A stretch of DNA of 64,000 nucleotides from Nymphaea colorata (GCF_008831285.2 NC_045141.1:1304001-1368000), one strand, 5' to 3'; positions 1 to 13,600 are shown, numbered from the stretch's first letter. Notes: a model not told the origin generated them from the letters alone. Made by a program: numbers and translations.

Positions 1-1500
1 ATATAGACCTTCTTATTGATATAATAGCTAGACATGCCATGTTCTCTTTTATGGATGCCTACTTTGGGTACAACTAAATCAAACTGGTTGGCCGTCAAAG
101 ATCAGCCAAAGACCTCCTTCACAACACCCTGGTGAATGTTTTGTTATTCAATAATGCTCTTTGGATTGAGAAATGTTGGAGCCACCTATTAGAGAGAAAT
201 GATGGCTATCTTTCACGACCAGATGCCTAAGTTTATGGACACTTATATAGATGTCATTCTGATCAAATCTAAAGCTCGAGAGGATCATATTGATGTACAA
301 AAACATATCTTTGAAAGCTTGCTATAGTACCCGTTGAGACTAAACCCCTAAAAATGTGTCTTCAAAGTTGAGTCAAGAAAACTATTGGGATATCTGGTCA
401 ACAAGAAAGGAATAGAAGTTGATCCCAAGAAAGCTAGAGCTATTATTGACATGTTGGCACTCAGGACTCTCAAGGAGTTAAGGAGTTTACAAGGTAAAAT
501 TCAGGCGATTCACCTCCAACTTGACCCTTTGTTGTGAACCGTTCAACCAACTTCCATGAGAAGGGGTAAAGTTTGAGTGGGACCCACAATGTCAACAACA
601 TATAATGGATTAAACAATACCTTCTTAATCCACTGGTTCTCCAACCCCCAGTTTTGGAATGTCTGCTGCTTTGTACATCGCAGTAAACAATGTTGCTTGT
701 GGAGGATTCTTGGCACAATATAAGAAACGTACCAAGATTGAACATGCAGTTTATTATGTAAGCAAGACATGTTTGGCACTTGTTTGGACATATCAAAAGC
801 TCTGATATTACCTATTATCTTGTGAAGTCAAAGTGGTCTCTCAAATAAATCCTCTCAAATATATTATGAAACAACCATTCCATAATGGTAGAATTGTCAA
901 ATGGCAAGTACTCCTCATAGAGTATGATTTGGAGTACATTGATAAAAAATCTATAAAAAGGCAGGTGTTAGCAAATCAATTGGCCAACTTTCCCCTAGCA
1001 AAAGAGCTAAAGGTAGATGACAATATTCTAGATGGGCAAGTCCTATGCATGAAACCAACTCTGGCATGAATGTTGTTCTTCAACGGATCTAAAAACATGG
1101 CAATGATGGGAATCGAAATCCAATTTATCATTCTAGAAAAAAAAAGATCTTGTATTACCTCAAACACGATTTTGCTTGCATGCACAATATGACAGAATAT
1201 GAGGCCTTGATTCATGGGCTAAAAGTGCTTTGAGCTTTAACATCAAAGGAGTGCATGCTTATGGAGACTCCCTACTTATAGTAAACTAGGTATGAGGAGT
1301 GGAAGGACAAAGAGCAAAAGCTTTTATCATATCAGGAGCCGCCAGGGAACTATCAAACAACTTGAAGAATTTCAGCTCTTTATGTCAGAAGAAAATTCAA
1401 CCAATTCGTAGATAGAGTATCCAATTTGGGTTCAATCATCACATTCAAGAAGATAGAACCATGTAGAGTCTTTGAAGTCAGAAGGTGACTCAACTGTCCT
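1..1500 (+). pseudogene. Ty3/gypsy pol relic (RT to RNase H)
   Basis: Conceptual translation in shifting frames follows the order of a gypsy polyprotein. Near 20-75 is a reverse-transcriptase stretch resembling ARHAMFSFMDAYFGYN. Near 200-500 are the RT thumb and connection (KLLGYLVNKKGIEVDP). From about 640 to 1020 is an RNase H-like part including KYIMKQPFHNGRIVKWQ. From about 1075 there is a second RNase H-like start (NGSKNMAMMGIE), an arrangement known from Tat/Ogre-type gypsy elements. The metal-binding YVDD box is replaced by YIDVIL, and many stops and frame changes are present, so it codes for nothing. It enters the window already truncated at its 5' side. The family call is firm; the Tat lineage is an inference. 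Confidence 0.75.
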
Positions 1501-1769
1501 ATGAATGCATAGAACAAGTCAACCAGGTAGAATCACAAGAACTCCTTTGGTAGCATAACATCAGGAACTACTTAGACAAGAGAATTTTCTCTTGAAATGT
1601 CGAAGAAAGAAACACGTGCAATACAAAGAATGTTAGCAAAATATTTTATTTTAGCATGAATATTATATAGGAGAGGCTTCACTAGCTTAGTATCAAAGAG
1701 GGCAAAATTTTCAAAATTTGGTGTGTCTTGTCTTTGCTACTAAATACAACTTTCACTGGCTTAGTAGCA

Positions 1770-2300
1770 AAGAGGGACATTTGTAGACACCTCAAAATTT
1801 CACACTAGTCAAAATGATCATTTTTCCCTTCACAATGTGATTTCAAACTAGTTTCTAAAATGTGATTTGAATAGTTTGGGCCAATTATCAAAATGAAACT
1901 CTAAAAACTTCATCCTGGAACTAGAGACCTAAACCAAATCACCTAGGTTGTTGCCTTCCTATCAAATAACTATTTTGCCCTTGAATGTTGAAAAATCTTA
2001 GAAATCCTGCTAACGATGTAGAAGGGCGATTCTTGGCTCTACAAATCTCTGTGATAGTTGAAATCAACTCACCAACTCTTTTTGACCAGCTTAAGTCAGC
2101 TCACCCAAGCTGAATTCAGTTCATTGATACCTAAAACTGTAATCTTTAGCTCAACTATATATCCTTAAGTCAAATCAAGTTTGGAATATGTTTACCTTAG
2201 TAGAAAAAAAGTATTATTTCACATACTTTGAGTTACCAACCTAAATTTCAACCCCACAATAACTCGCAGATCTGGAACTCACCCTCTCCAGTTTTCAAGA
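1770..2300 (+). repeat. Probable start of gypsy 3' LTR
   Basis: A purine-rich tract (AGCAAAGAGGGACAT) at about 1765-1780 is followed at 1782 by TGTAGACACCTC, the combination typical of a polypurine tract and LTR start in Tat-type gypsy elements. It lies downstream of the pol relic in the right orientation. I could not find the far end of the LTR or a second copy, so the end given is arbitrary. Confidence 0.4.
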
Positions 2301-2960
2301 GTTTGAGCTGAATTTTAGCTCAAGCAAATGGTGTGAGTTAAAACTGAGTTAGGATCATGTTCATCATCTACAAATTTATCTTCCCTTAGTTTGGTTTAAA
2401 TTTGTTCATCCCGGTCCTTAAAGCGTATTCTCTCTCTTTTTTTAGAGGTTTGAGCTGAATTTGGATTCAACATGATGAAGCGAACTAATACCGAGCCGGA
2501 ATCGTGTTTATCAAGTATAAATTTAACTTCCCTGAGTTTGGTTTGAGTTCATTCATCCCAGTTTGAGTTCAGTTCTGTTATAAAGGCCCAAGTGTTCACT
2601 CTCTCTCCTATTTTCATGGGTTTAAGCTGAATTTGAGACCAACCTAATGAAGTGATCTAAAACCAAGCTAGGATTATGTTTATCATTTGTAAATCTATCT
2701 TCCCTTAGTCCAATCAAAGTCTATAGATCGTAGTTTGATTTCAATTCTGTTTTGAAGTCCACCAGAGCAAATTCCTAGTACTTGCTACACTCTATAAACA
2801 ATTTTGAGCTCAATTCAGCTAAATCAAATTAAAATTTTTCATGCTATCCACATGTCCTTACTCGTAAGTAGCTGATCTAAGCACCCCAGCTCCATCAATG
2901 AAAAATTCAATGGTAACTTGATTTTTCGAACCCTCTTGTTTTCCCTTCATGGTATGAAAT
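2301..2960. repeat. Degenerate tandem repeat, about 150-180 bp unit
   Basis: A motif close to GTTTGAGCTGAATTT recurs at 2301, 2448, 2620 and 2802. After the first three copies a shared context follows (GATCATGTTTATCAT-type sequence, then CTTCCCTTAGTTTGG, then a CTCTCTC stretch before the next unit). Spacings are 147, 172 and 182 bp. The copies are strongly diverged. The array probably lies within or next to the gypsy LTR. Confidence 0.55.
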
Positions 2961-4739
2961 TTATAGCTTGGAAATTTTTAGAAAAATTGATTTTTAGAAT
3001 AGTCAGAGGAAAGCTTTTAGTGACATTTTATCAAAGGCAACATAGAAGTAGGCCCACATGCTAGTCTAGTCATATTGAGAGAACTCATTTGGAACTCCAA
3101 AATTACACAGGGAGTAAAGTAGTCATTTTCTTCTAAGCCATATTCTTCCATGTTAACATAAGATATATGCCACATATACCTTGGTTATGATTCTTTGATT
3201 CCTAGAACCTTCGCTTAAACTGTATTCCATGATTTGAACCTATTTCAGTCCAAGATCACACCCACGGGTAAAATGGTCATTTCATCTTCAAAATATCATT
3301 CCATACTTAGCTTATATGTCACATATATATCTAAGTTCCTAATATTTAGAGCACCAATCATAATCTCCTCATCCACATGTTTAGATCTATGAATTATTGT
3401 GATCCAAATCTCTTATCTGGAAATTTGATACAAATCACATATCACATCTAAGATCCATTTCTAGACTGGATTTGGATCTTCATCTAAATCTCATATCCAT
3501 GCTCATGTACAATTTCTAGAATTTTCTTTGGATTCTGATCATGATATGAATCTCAAAACAATATCTCAATCAAAATCTAAATGCATAAATGTGCATATAT
3601 GAGAAAAATGTCATGCTTGATTTCATAGATGGTGCCAATGTCAATCTGAATAGTTGCTCATGATTCATCAAGAGCCCTGAACTGAGCACTCTGGTTCAGA
3701 TTGAATCAAAATATGTGTTCGTATGTCTTTGATATGAACATTTTCCTGTTTCAAGAAAATGTATAATATAATATTTTAGATTTTTAACATAGGATTTCCT
3801 TGGAAGAAGGTGCTCACCCTCCACCCCCCCGCCAAAAGAAAAAAAAAAATTAGTCATGTATTGATGGAGGAGGAGAGAAAAAGTGGTGACCCCCTCCCTT
3901 CTATGCACTTACATCTCCTTTGAGAAATTCCACTTAAATACTGAAAGAACTCAATGAGAAAAAGAAACATTTTTAAGTCTAAGCCTTGGCTTGATTTGAG
4001 ACAACAGTGGACAATCAAAATAACTGACTAAGGCCGGAAGGAATCAATGAAGGTCATGGGTTAGCCAAGGAGCAAGCATAGGTCAGGTAAATTTATTTTT
4101 CCCAGTTCCGTTGTTGTTGCATTTTAGTTCTTTTGTTTTCTACTTTCTTAGATAGCGTGCTTTAGGTTTTCTTTTTATGTTTAGCATGTTTAGGTTAGTT
4201 TATTTTCATTTTAATGCTTGGGTTAGCTTGTTTATGATTTAATGTTAGATGATTTCAATTTTAATACCATGGTTTGTTTAACTTCTATCAAACATGATGT
4301 AGTTTAGCTATTTCCTGATTTCTAGATACATTTAATTTAAATGTCTCCTAGGTTAGTATGTGGGGGAGGTAACCTACTACTATCTCTTTCTTGTTTTTTT
4401 AATATTTCAAATTTTAATTAATACATGTCTATTTTACAATGAATGTGTGCTTTCATATAGTTTATTGTTTTGTTTAAATAATAGTATATTAGAACCATGC
4501 ATATGCATTACTTTTTAAACTACACACTTAGTGGACGACCATATAGCAAGTAGGCTTGACTGGATAGTAGTTACAGAACACATAAAAAAATGTTCCCCAG
4601 AACCAAAACAAAGTTAGTTGTTCCATGTGTGACTGTGTCTAACACCATGTTAGAGCTCTGTTCGTAGCTCTTCTCCACTATCTAACCATGATACATCCCG
4701 GCATAGCACACAATGTTAATTACGTGAGTCAATTGTTAT
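2961..4739. other. AT-rich stretch with no recognisable gene
   Basis: No open reading frame of interest, no splice-ready gene model and no clear repeat termini were seen. A poly-C/poly-A patch lies near 3822-3850. Short direct repetitions of TTAGGTTAG-like sequence occur between 4170 and 4360. It may be decayed LTR or older transposon sequence. Confidence 0.4.
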
Positions 4740-5285
4740 AACAGCCTATAGTCTACCATCTATCTGTAGTGAAAAGACTAATTCAATATTTTTATGAAAG
4801 CAATGACTATGGGAGCAGACTCATACGATATTCCCTTATTCAATTGTGTATATATTCAGATGCCAGCTGGAAGGGGTGTCCATTCACGTGGAGATCTACT
4901 ACAAGACTCATGGAGTATTATGAAGCAAAATTCGCTTGTCTGTTCCAACACCAAATAAGAATTTGGTTCAATGGCATCAAAAACAGCTGAAAACATATGG
5001 CTAACTTACATACTTAGAGATATTGAACCTCTCTTATGGCATCTATGGTATTATGTGATAAATATTTCTGCTCGTCAAGTGCCTATCATGCCAACGGTGC
5101 ATCCACATGTGAAGTATGTGGAAACAGGCTGCCATTTTCTTTGTGGAAAGTTTGCAAATGAAACCTCAGTCACTTAGTATGTTCTACATGATAAACAACT
5201 AATTAACATTCTTACTAAACACCTTCCTTGCACACAACTTGAAGACATGAAAAATAAACTTGGCCTGCGGACTACATTCACCACT
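4740..5285 (+). pseudogene. Ty1/copia RNase H relic
   Basis: Reading across frames gives VKRLIQYFYESNDYG, then YSDASWKGCPFTWRSTT (the copia YSDADWAG...RRST block), then a TAENIWLTYILRDI segment, a region corresponding to the DN...KHIE...HF box, and finally INILTKHLP, the end of a copia polyprotein. Frames shift near 4930 and 4975, and stops interrupt the tail. Everything upstream of RNase H is missing, so this is a 3' fragment. Confidence 0.75.
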
Positions 5286-5639
5286 AGTTTTAGGGGCCAC
5301 GAAATAGTAAGCAGCGTTATAGAGAAAATACATATGAGAAGAGAGGTATTGATAAGCAAGATCACACATATGAGTAGCCAAGTAACGATTTTAATACTTC
5401 CATGTGAATGAGGTGAGCGCTATTGCAGATGTAGGTGAAAAAATCGATAAACCACACTAAAACAAAGTGTGCCGTTTTCTCTTTCTCTTCATTTGTATTT
5501 CAGTGCATATTTGTTCCAATAGTTGAAGGCATATGTGTTGTCACTGAATTATATTCCTTCATGTGGGGCATCAAACTCACCATCACCTTGTTCGTGCACG
5601 CACATATACTAAAAGACTTTCCTCCTCTCCAATTGCATC

Positions 5640-6330
5640 AGGGTGAATTTCATGTCCCAAAGTCATGTCTGGCCTGTTTGTGCATGAACAAATCTAATAG
5701 AACAGTTTTCTCTACTCAAGGTATGTAAAGATGAATATCAAATGCAAAATTGTGCCCACTACTTTGTCATTTGTACATGTGGGTATCATTGGAAGACATT
5801 TATCGCACGTGTGGAACTCACGACTGGCATGTTCATGCATGAACATCGTTATTGGAATACTTTCTTCTGCTTCATGTGCATCACGATGCTTATCACATGC
5901 AAAACCATGCTTATTACTACATTATTCGTGTACACATGTATCGGTTGGAACACGTTCCTCGCATGTACAACATTCAAATATGCACACATCAACTGGAACC
6001 CTTTTCTCACACACATAAAACTTGCCGATAACTTGTTTGTACATGCATAAATCTATTGGAAGACTTTCCTCTGCTATACAAAAATAACAACAATCATAGT
6101 TATACTGTCCATGAACATGTCCATATGCGTTGAACACTTCCCTTTGCTCCATATGCATCAAGATAACTCCCACATGAAAAATCAAACTAATTATTGCAAT
6201 GTTCCTGTACGCGTGCATCCATTAGAACACTTTTCTCCTATGTGTCAAATCCACGATTAATCCATTCTTGCATTCAAATATCTATTGGAACACAAATATC
6301 TATTGGAACACTTTCATATTCTATGACAAC
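5640..6330. repeat. Degenerate minisatellite around ATTGGAACACTTTCCT
   Basis: A core close to ATTGGAACACTTTCCT recurs about ten times, near 5696, 5787, 5851, 5943, 5992, 6055, 6128, 6221, 6283 and 6301. It is usually preceded by a TGCATGCAT-like or TGTACATG-like block. Spacing is irregular, mostly 45-95 bp. The ORFs across it are by-products of the repetition. Confidence 0.6.
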
Positions 6331-6569
6331 TATGTCAGTCACATGCTTTTCAATCATTTTATCTTGCGTCATCATCATTATCATTATTGACAAAATTGAA
6401 AAGCCGGATTTTCATTTGGTGCACGAGCCACCGACTCAAAGGAATCTGTGGAATCTTCTCGTTTGAGTTTGGGGCAGCAACACCTAAGCCCGAGCATTTA
6501 TGGAATGCGTAATTATGGCATCGACGACTTTCGATTGAGCTCCATCTGCTGGCTGCCTCCACAAATTTG

Positions 6570-6870
6570 CGGTAGGGATGTTCATGAGTGGAGCTCGAGC
6601 TCCGCTGGGCCACCTCAGCTTGAGTCTCCATAACCATGGCTCAGCTCGAGCTTATGAAGCTTGACCTTGGCTTCGCTAAGCTCGAGCTTTTTGTGAAGCA
6701 CAAGAACAATAACTTAACCAAATTTTTTTTGTTGACAAACATGTGAAACATCGTTTACATATACACGAGCTTAAATGAGTTCAACCGAGTCGAGAACTCG
6801 ACTCATTTATTAGTCGAGTCGAAATTAGCCGGGCGAGTTTAATAAGTCCAGCCCGAGTAGGTTCGACCTG
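6570..6870. repeat. Dispersed GAGCTCGAGC-rich repeat
   Basis: Begins with GGTAGGGATGTTCATGAG and continues with repeated GAGCTCGAGCT, GCTTGA and ACTCGACTC words in both orientations, then AGCCCGAGTAGG. This composition is familiar from short dispersed non-coding repeats in many plant genomes. I could not define terminal repeats or a target duplication. It sits directly upstream of the CSN5 leader. Confidence 0.45.
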
Positions 6871-7284
6871 CGAACATACAGAACCGCAACTTGGTCTGGT
6901 GAAAGGCGCAGCGTCTGGAATAATTGTTATTCTTTATATTAATTTTCATTTTCTATCTTACTTTGTTCTGCTGTTTCCAACCCCGCAAAGCAGACGAGTT
7001 CTGCGAAGCCCTGGAAAGCAGGGTCTCTGCCTTTATCTGGAGTCGAACGATTGCCCGATCATCTGTCAGTTCCAACCATCCAGAAATACTTCCCCGCACC
7101 GGCTCTCCGTCGCCGTCTGCCCCTTTTCCTTTTTTCCCTAACCCGGAGTACGATTCCTCCCCGTAACAAAGCCGCCGTTTTTGTTCCTGGAGAAAATTTC
7201 ACATTTCTTGGGTTTCGCTTCTCTGCTTCTCTGTTATTACGTTTTTTAAGGTTCTTGTGGTATAGGTTTTCATCTTTCGAGCAA
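6871..7284 (+). promoter_or_regulatory. CSN5: CSN5 promoter and 5' leader
   Basis: This is the only sequence between the upstream repeat and the CSN5 start codon. A TATA-like CTTTATATTAAT lies at about 6932. CT-rich leader sequence follows, as is usual for plant housekeeping genes. An ATG at 7051 is in frame with CSN5 and no stop intervenes, but the added residues are low-complexity and unlike the conserved amino terminus of the family. The transcription start is not determined. Confidence 0.4.
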
Positions 7285-7665
7285 ATGGAGCATTCAGCAG
7301 CGATTTCTCAGCAGACTTGGGAGTTAGAGAACAGCATCGTCGGCATGGACGTGCCCGACTCGGATTCCATCTACTTCTATGACGAGGCTGGTCAGACGAA
7401 GACGCAGCAGGAGAAGCCCTGGAACAACGATCCGCATTACTTCAAGAAAGTGAAGATCTCCGCGCTTGCTCTGCTGAAGATGGTTGTCCACGCCCGTTCA
7501 GGAGGGACGATCGAGGTGATGGGGTTGATGCAGGGGAAGACTGATGGCGACACCATAATCGTTATGGACGCATTTGCGCTCCCTGTTGAAGGGACCGAAA
7601 CCCGGGTCAATGCGCAGGCTGATGCTTACGAGTACATGGTTGACTATTCTCAGACAAACAAACAA
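7285..7665 (+). CDS. CSN5: CSN5 exon 1 (residues 1-127)
   Basis: Starts at ATG 7285 (CAAATGG context) with [16 protein letters not shown], the usual plant CSN5 amino terminus. The exon covers the amino-terminal segment and first half of the MPN domain, including catalytic Glu77 in [13 protein letters not shown], and ends at YSQTNKQ. The donor is CAA|GTACGC at 7666. Reading past it gives VRPVNW, which is not CSN5. The start was preferred over the in-frame ATG at 7051 because similarity to the family begins exactly here. Confidence 0.95.
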
Positions 7666-10600
7666 GTACGCCCCGTCAACTGGAGTCGATTCTTCGTCTT
7701 CTTGTTTGAACTTGTGATATCTGTTTCTGTGTCTTGTCTACTTCAATTAGACAGACTAACAAATGCTGTATGTAATGTAGTATATACTTGACTTGACTTT
7801 CGAGAAAAAGGATAGAATACACCCTTAAGGCCAGTTTTGACTGAGGATTTTGATCAGGAAACTTCTAATGTTGGACAATCACTCTTAATCCTATTCCACC
7901 ACATATCTAAATCTAAATGAAGCACTATGAAAAGCAGCAAATAAACATACTAAATTATAATTGTGAAAATAAATCAGAACTTTGTGTCATACCTAGAGAC
8001 ATGGTTATCTTATTTCGAATGGTTGCATTTCTTCTCATCTCACCTGGAAAATTATCATATATTCATGTTACGATGGATGGCATCCTATGTTGTCAAGGCA
8101 CCTAGGCGCTGCCTAGGCAAAAAAAAGCGACCAATTTTTTCTTTTAGTCATGTTAATATGTCAAGCTATTTTGATTAACTATTACTAATATTTGAAATGT
8201 GGAGAGTAGTAGTATGCAATAAGGAGATGATGAAGCTGCCCAGTCCACCTTTAATCTATGATTCTTCAAACATGCATGTGTAACTTCTTTGTTCCAGGTT
8301 CTCTCTGCTGACCACTTTTACTTTACCTTATAAAGGCCTATCATCACCATCAACCAACCATAATCCTTTGACCAAGCATATGCTGATTTTTAATAACTTC
8401 CTGCATAAGTATCAAAATTGAGTGTGGAAAGTAATATCAACAACTGAACAAGATTTTCTGTGATTAGATGTCGATATGCAACAATTCATCACTAGATAAC
8501 ATATGTATCAAAGGATTTTCTTTGCTTTAATATACTATACACAGTCAAGATACTTGTAATGAATCTAGTTTGTGTAGGTTGGATTAGTTCGGCTAAATGC
8601 ATAAATTTCTCTTGAGACTCAATACATAAACATAGTTGTAAATGTATTTTGTAATATTTTGGCTTGTTCAACAACTGATTTCATATCATATATGTCCCAA
8701 AATTTTCAAGCACGAGTTTCATAATAGGACATGAAGTACAAAGAGTAACCCATCTTGTTCAGTCAACAACTTATTTGCAGCTTTAAAATTGGATGCATTG
8801 TCTGTGATAAGCTGCAAAATGTTCTTAGCCTCAATGTCTTTTTCAACATCATAAAATGTACATGATTAAACATCAGTAGTTTTGGGAGTATCTGACAAAT
8901 TAGTGGATTTCATGAACATAGTACCTATAGTACTATATATAAGAAACTTTGTTAGTGTTCTTGACCATGTTTCGGTCCACCGATCTACTATAATACTGCA
9001 CCCCATTTCTTTCCAGCTCAAACTTAGTTAATCGAGATATGCCTTCACTTAATTGCTGCATCAAGAACTTTGTTTCTGAGCTGATGGTAACATTTTATAT
9101 TGAAGGCCTATAGAAGCAATATGTACTCATAAAAACCATCTTCCAACTGCATTACTTGTCAGTTTTACCATATTTTTTGAAGTCATAGATGTACAAATAT
9201 AGGCTACGAACCTGAAGCACTATACGAAGGGAAATAGCTTCTCATTGTTCCAAAAGCACTCGACCTACCATTAGGTGCTTGCTCTACAACTAGACCTGCT
9301 ACTAATGCACCCGTTCTTTTCCTGCTGGAACTGGAAGTGTAGCATGCATTACCTATTTTCTTTTGCCTTCAAGCTGGCTACATCAGATCTTACACTTTGC
9401 TAACTAGAATCAGGATCCTCCTCATCGTTGTCCTCGGGTTCCCAAGGCTCAATATAGCCAATTTCTGCTTCATCTATTTCTCCTTTTTTTTTTGCTTTAA
9501 GGCATTGATCACATAAAAAATTGCTGTCCCACAAATGATGACTATTGATGTTATTTACTGGCAGTGTGTGGAGCCACATTCTCATGCATACCAAGTACGC
9601 CTGTGCTAATAATTGTTTTTTTTGACAATGCTTGCAAATGATTTTCAACTGATCATTTTCGTGCACGTCGCCATTGCTGGTGTTAACATATGTAGAAATA
9701 AAATATGCACGAGAGTAGAAGATAGCACACCAAGGTAACGTGGAAAACCCTCAACACGAGGGAAGAAAAACCACGGGTGAGGAGGTCTGGTGCCCACTAG
9801 CAGCCAGACACTCTCTCTCTTAGAAACTTCATTAACTCTTAAGATTAGGGTTTACAGAGATATAAGTAGTCCTAACCAGGACAAACTGGATCGGGTCCAG
9901 ATCCGGACCTGTACAACAAAACCCGTCAACACTCCCCCTCAAGTTGGGCATACATATCAAACATGCCCAACTTGGATACATTTCTCTCAAATGGAGTTAC
10001 ACTTAAGGCCTTGGTTAGGATATCGGCAGTTTGGTCTTCAGACTTTATGTATGGTAGCGTTAATTCCTTATCATCAATTCTTTCTCTGATGAAGTGACGG
10101 TCAATCTCCACATCCTTTGTTCGATTATGAAGAACCGGATTGTTAGCCAAGTTAATTGCAGACTTATTATCACAATACATCCTCATAGGCCCTTCAATCT
10201 GTATTCCAATATCTGTCAGTAAGATCTTCAGCCATAACAATTCTGATACCCCAGTAGCCACAACCCTATATTCAGCCTCTGCACTCGAGCGGGAACAAAC
10301 ATCTTGTCTCTTGCTTCTCCAAACGACTAAATTTCCCCCCAAGTAGACGCAGTACCCTGAAGTAGATCTTCTGGTGTCAACACAGCCTGCCCAGTCTGCA
10401 TCAGAATACTCTTCAACTTCAATAGACCTTTGTTGCACATATAGAAGTCCCTTCCCGGGATTCTTCTTCAAGTAGCACAAAATTCTATCTACAGCCTTCA
10501 AGTGCACATCTGTAGGTGCATGCATGAACTGGCTCATCATATTTACAACAAAGGTGATATCAGGTCTAGTCAGAGTGAGATAAATCAGTTTGCCAACTAG

Positions 10601-13600
10601 ACGTTGATATCTCCCTTTAGCTTCTTCACACAACAGTTCTCTATCTTTGCTACCAAGTTTTTTTCCAGCATCTATAGGAGTAGAGGCTGGTCTGCACCCC
10701 AGTTTCCTGTCTCCTTCAATAGATCCAGGGTATACTTCCTTTGACTAAGTATAAGAGTTGTACCTGATCTAGCAATTTCAATGCCAAGGAAATACTTCAG
10801 TTTACCAAGATCTTTTAGATCAAATTCAGTAGATAGTAAACCCTTTAATCTTGCTATCTCTTCCTTATCATCACCTGTAACAATCATATCATCAACATAA
10901 ACCAACAGTAGAGTAACTTTACTCTCTATTCTCTTTACAAACAGGGTATGATCTCCATTTCCTTGTTTGTAGCCATGTTTCTTCATAACAAGTCTGAGCC
11001 GTTCAAACCATGCTCGGGGAGACTGTTGTAGCCCATACAAAGCTTTCTTCAATTTACAGCATTTTGTAGGTTTCTCAAAACCTGGTGGCATGCACATGTA
11101 CACTTCCTCTTCGAGATCTCCATTGAGAAAGACATTCTTCACATCAAGTTGGCACATCTCCCAACCCTTCAGCACCGCCAATGAAATAATAACTTTAACA
11201 GTCTTCATCTTTGCGACTGGAGCAAATGTCTCTAAGTAGTCGATCCCATATTTCTGACTGAACCCCTTGGCCACCAATCGTGCTTTGTACCTCTCAATGT
11301 TCCCATCTGGTTTGTACTTAACAGTGTAGACCCACTTTGACCTAACCAAATGGGCTGCTTCAGGAATATCAACCACCTCCCATGTCTGATTTCTGTCTAA
11401 AGCTTCCATCTCTTCTTTCATTGCATAAGACCACTTAGTGTCACCCTGAGCCTCTGTAGCATTCCTGGGAATCACAACCACAACCAAGGAGGATACAAAA
11501 CATTTATAGTCAGTGCTCAATCTAGAGTAAGATACGAAGTTACCAATAGGGTGCTGGGCACATGACCTGACACCCTTTCTCAAGGCAATGGAAAGGTCCT
11601 CCTTTTCTTTTTCAGTCTGAATTTCATTTCCAACATCTTGCTTCTGAACATGACTTGGATCATCTAAGGAAGAAGTAGGATTGGGATTTGGTGTAACCTC
11701 CTCATCATTAATCACCTTGTCAGTACAAGCTCTTCTCTTGGAATACACCTGTCCAAACATATGATTACCCTCTTGTTCTGTCACCATAGGATGCTCTCCC
11801 TCCTTCTCCTGTTCATGTACCTCAGTAGACGTCCCCTCTTCATCTTTGCCAAGCACCTTGGCAGCAGGATTCTCTTCACGCCTGTAATCCATAAAGTCTG
11901 TAAACTGAATTTCCTGTGTGGGAGAATACACTTCCTTAGACATTAACTTCTCCCCCTGAAGAGAATTCTCACCAAAAAAGGAGACATGTTCCAAGAATGT
12001 GACATCTTTGGTAATGTGAACTCGACCAGTGGTGGGATCTAGACATTTATACCCTTTTTGGGTGGAAGAATACCCAAGAAAGATGCCCTTAATAGATTTG
12101 GGATCAAGTTTTTTCACATTTGGGCTGTGGTTATGTATGAAACACACACATCCAAAGACTCGAGGAGGGAGGTGAAAAAGTTGACTACTCCCTAGAAGCA
12201 TAGAGTAGGGAGCACGACCCTTTAGCACACGACTAGGCATGCGATTAATCAAGTAGACACTTGTAAGGATTGCATCTCCCCAATAGTACTTTGGGAGATT
12301 TCTTTAGAACAATATGGCTCCGGTAACATTGAGCAACTGACGATTTTTCCTCTCAGCAACCCCATTTTGAGGGGAGGTATAACTACAGGATGTCTCATGA
12401 ACAATCCCCCTCTTTCGAAAGAACAGTGAGACACATATATTCACGAGCATTATCAGACCGAAATGTCTTAACAAAATTTCCATACTGGTTTTCCACTAGG
12501 AGGATGAAAGTTTCAATAATGTGAGGCACCTCACTACGATCTTTCAACAAATACACAAAGGTACACCTTGAATAGTCATCTATAAAAGTTATAAAGTACT
12601 GAAAACCACCACGAGAATAAATGCCCGAAGGCCCCCACACATCAGAATGAACCAAGGAGAAAGCTTTATTAGAACGACTATTTGAAATTGGATATGAAGC
12701 TCTAACATGCTTCGCAAACTGACACACATCACATGATAACATGGAAATGTTTAAACTAGAACATAGTTCAGGGAACAATTGTTTCAAAATCCCAAATGGG
12801 AGATGACCAAGGCATTCATGCCAAAACAAAAATAACTGACGACACTCTTCCTTCTTTTTCTCTGTCCTGCTGACTGCTGACATAAGAGCTGTGGCAACGC
12901 GTATAAGAAGCCGATATAACCCATCAGACACCAAACCAATCCCAATCCTCTTCCCTGTCACCAAGTCCTGCAAAACACAACGTTTTTCAGAAAATATAAG
13001 TTCACACTTCAGTTCCTTGGTAATCTTACTAACAGATAACAAATTTAAGGGAAGATGGGGGACATGTAAGGCATCGTGAACTAAAAAATTATTCAACAAG
13101 GAAAGACTCCCTTTCCCTGCCACAAAAGTAAAGGAACCATCGGCAAGGGACACACGTTCCCTTCCCGAGGATAGCTTGTAGTCATGGAAAAGCTTGGGGT
13201 TGCCAGTCATGTGATGAGTGGCACCACTATCAACAATCCATTCACCCATATAAGAAGTACCTTCTGCCCCTAAAACAGCCAATGCCTGATTGATCTTCAC
13301 CTCAACTGGTGAATCTGCCTGACCAACATCAATCTGCGCGCAGCTCACGAATCTGTTCTGTAGAAATAGAACCTTTCCCATCACTAAGACTTGTTGCAGA
13401 CAATACAGGCTTCTTCCCACTAGAAGGCCTCACCCTACTATCCTTCTTCTCTGGATGCAGGTCCCAACAAAAATCTCTAGTATGACCAAGTTTTTTGCAA
13501 TGTGTACATTTCCGGGAAGAACGAGGAGTTCCCACAGGGGCACGGCTAACATAGGCAGACTGTTCTTCCCCTTTTCGTCCACTAGAGAGCAGCCTTCTCT

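Noticed and set aside
5731-6466. Overlapping 90-100-codon ORFs in several frames
   Set aside because: They arise from the minisatellite; no frame is favoured.
7051-7284. In-frame upstream extension of CSN5 exon 1 (78 codons)
   Set aside because: Open by chance; low-complexity, and family similarity begins only at the ATG at 7285.
7666-7791. Continuation of the exon 1 frame past 7665
   Set aside because: It departs from CSN5 at a GT donor, and the conserved sequence resumes at 36772.
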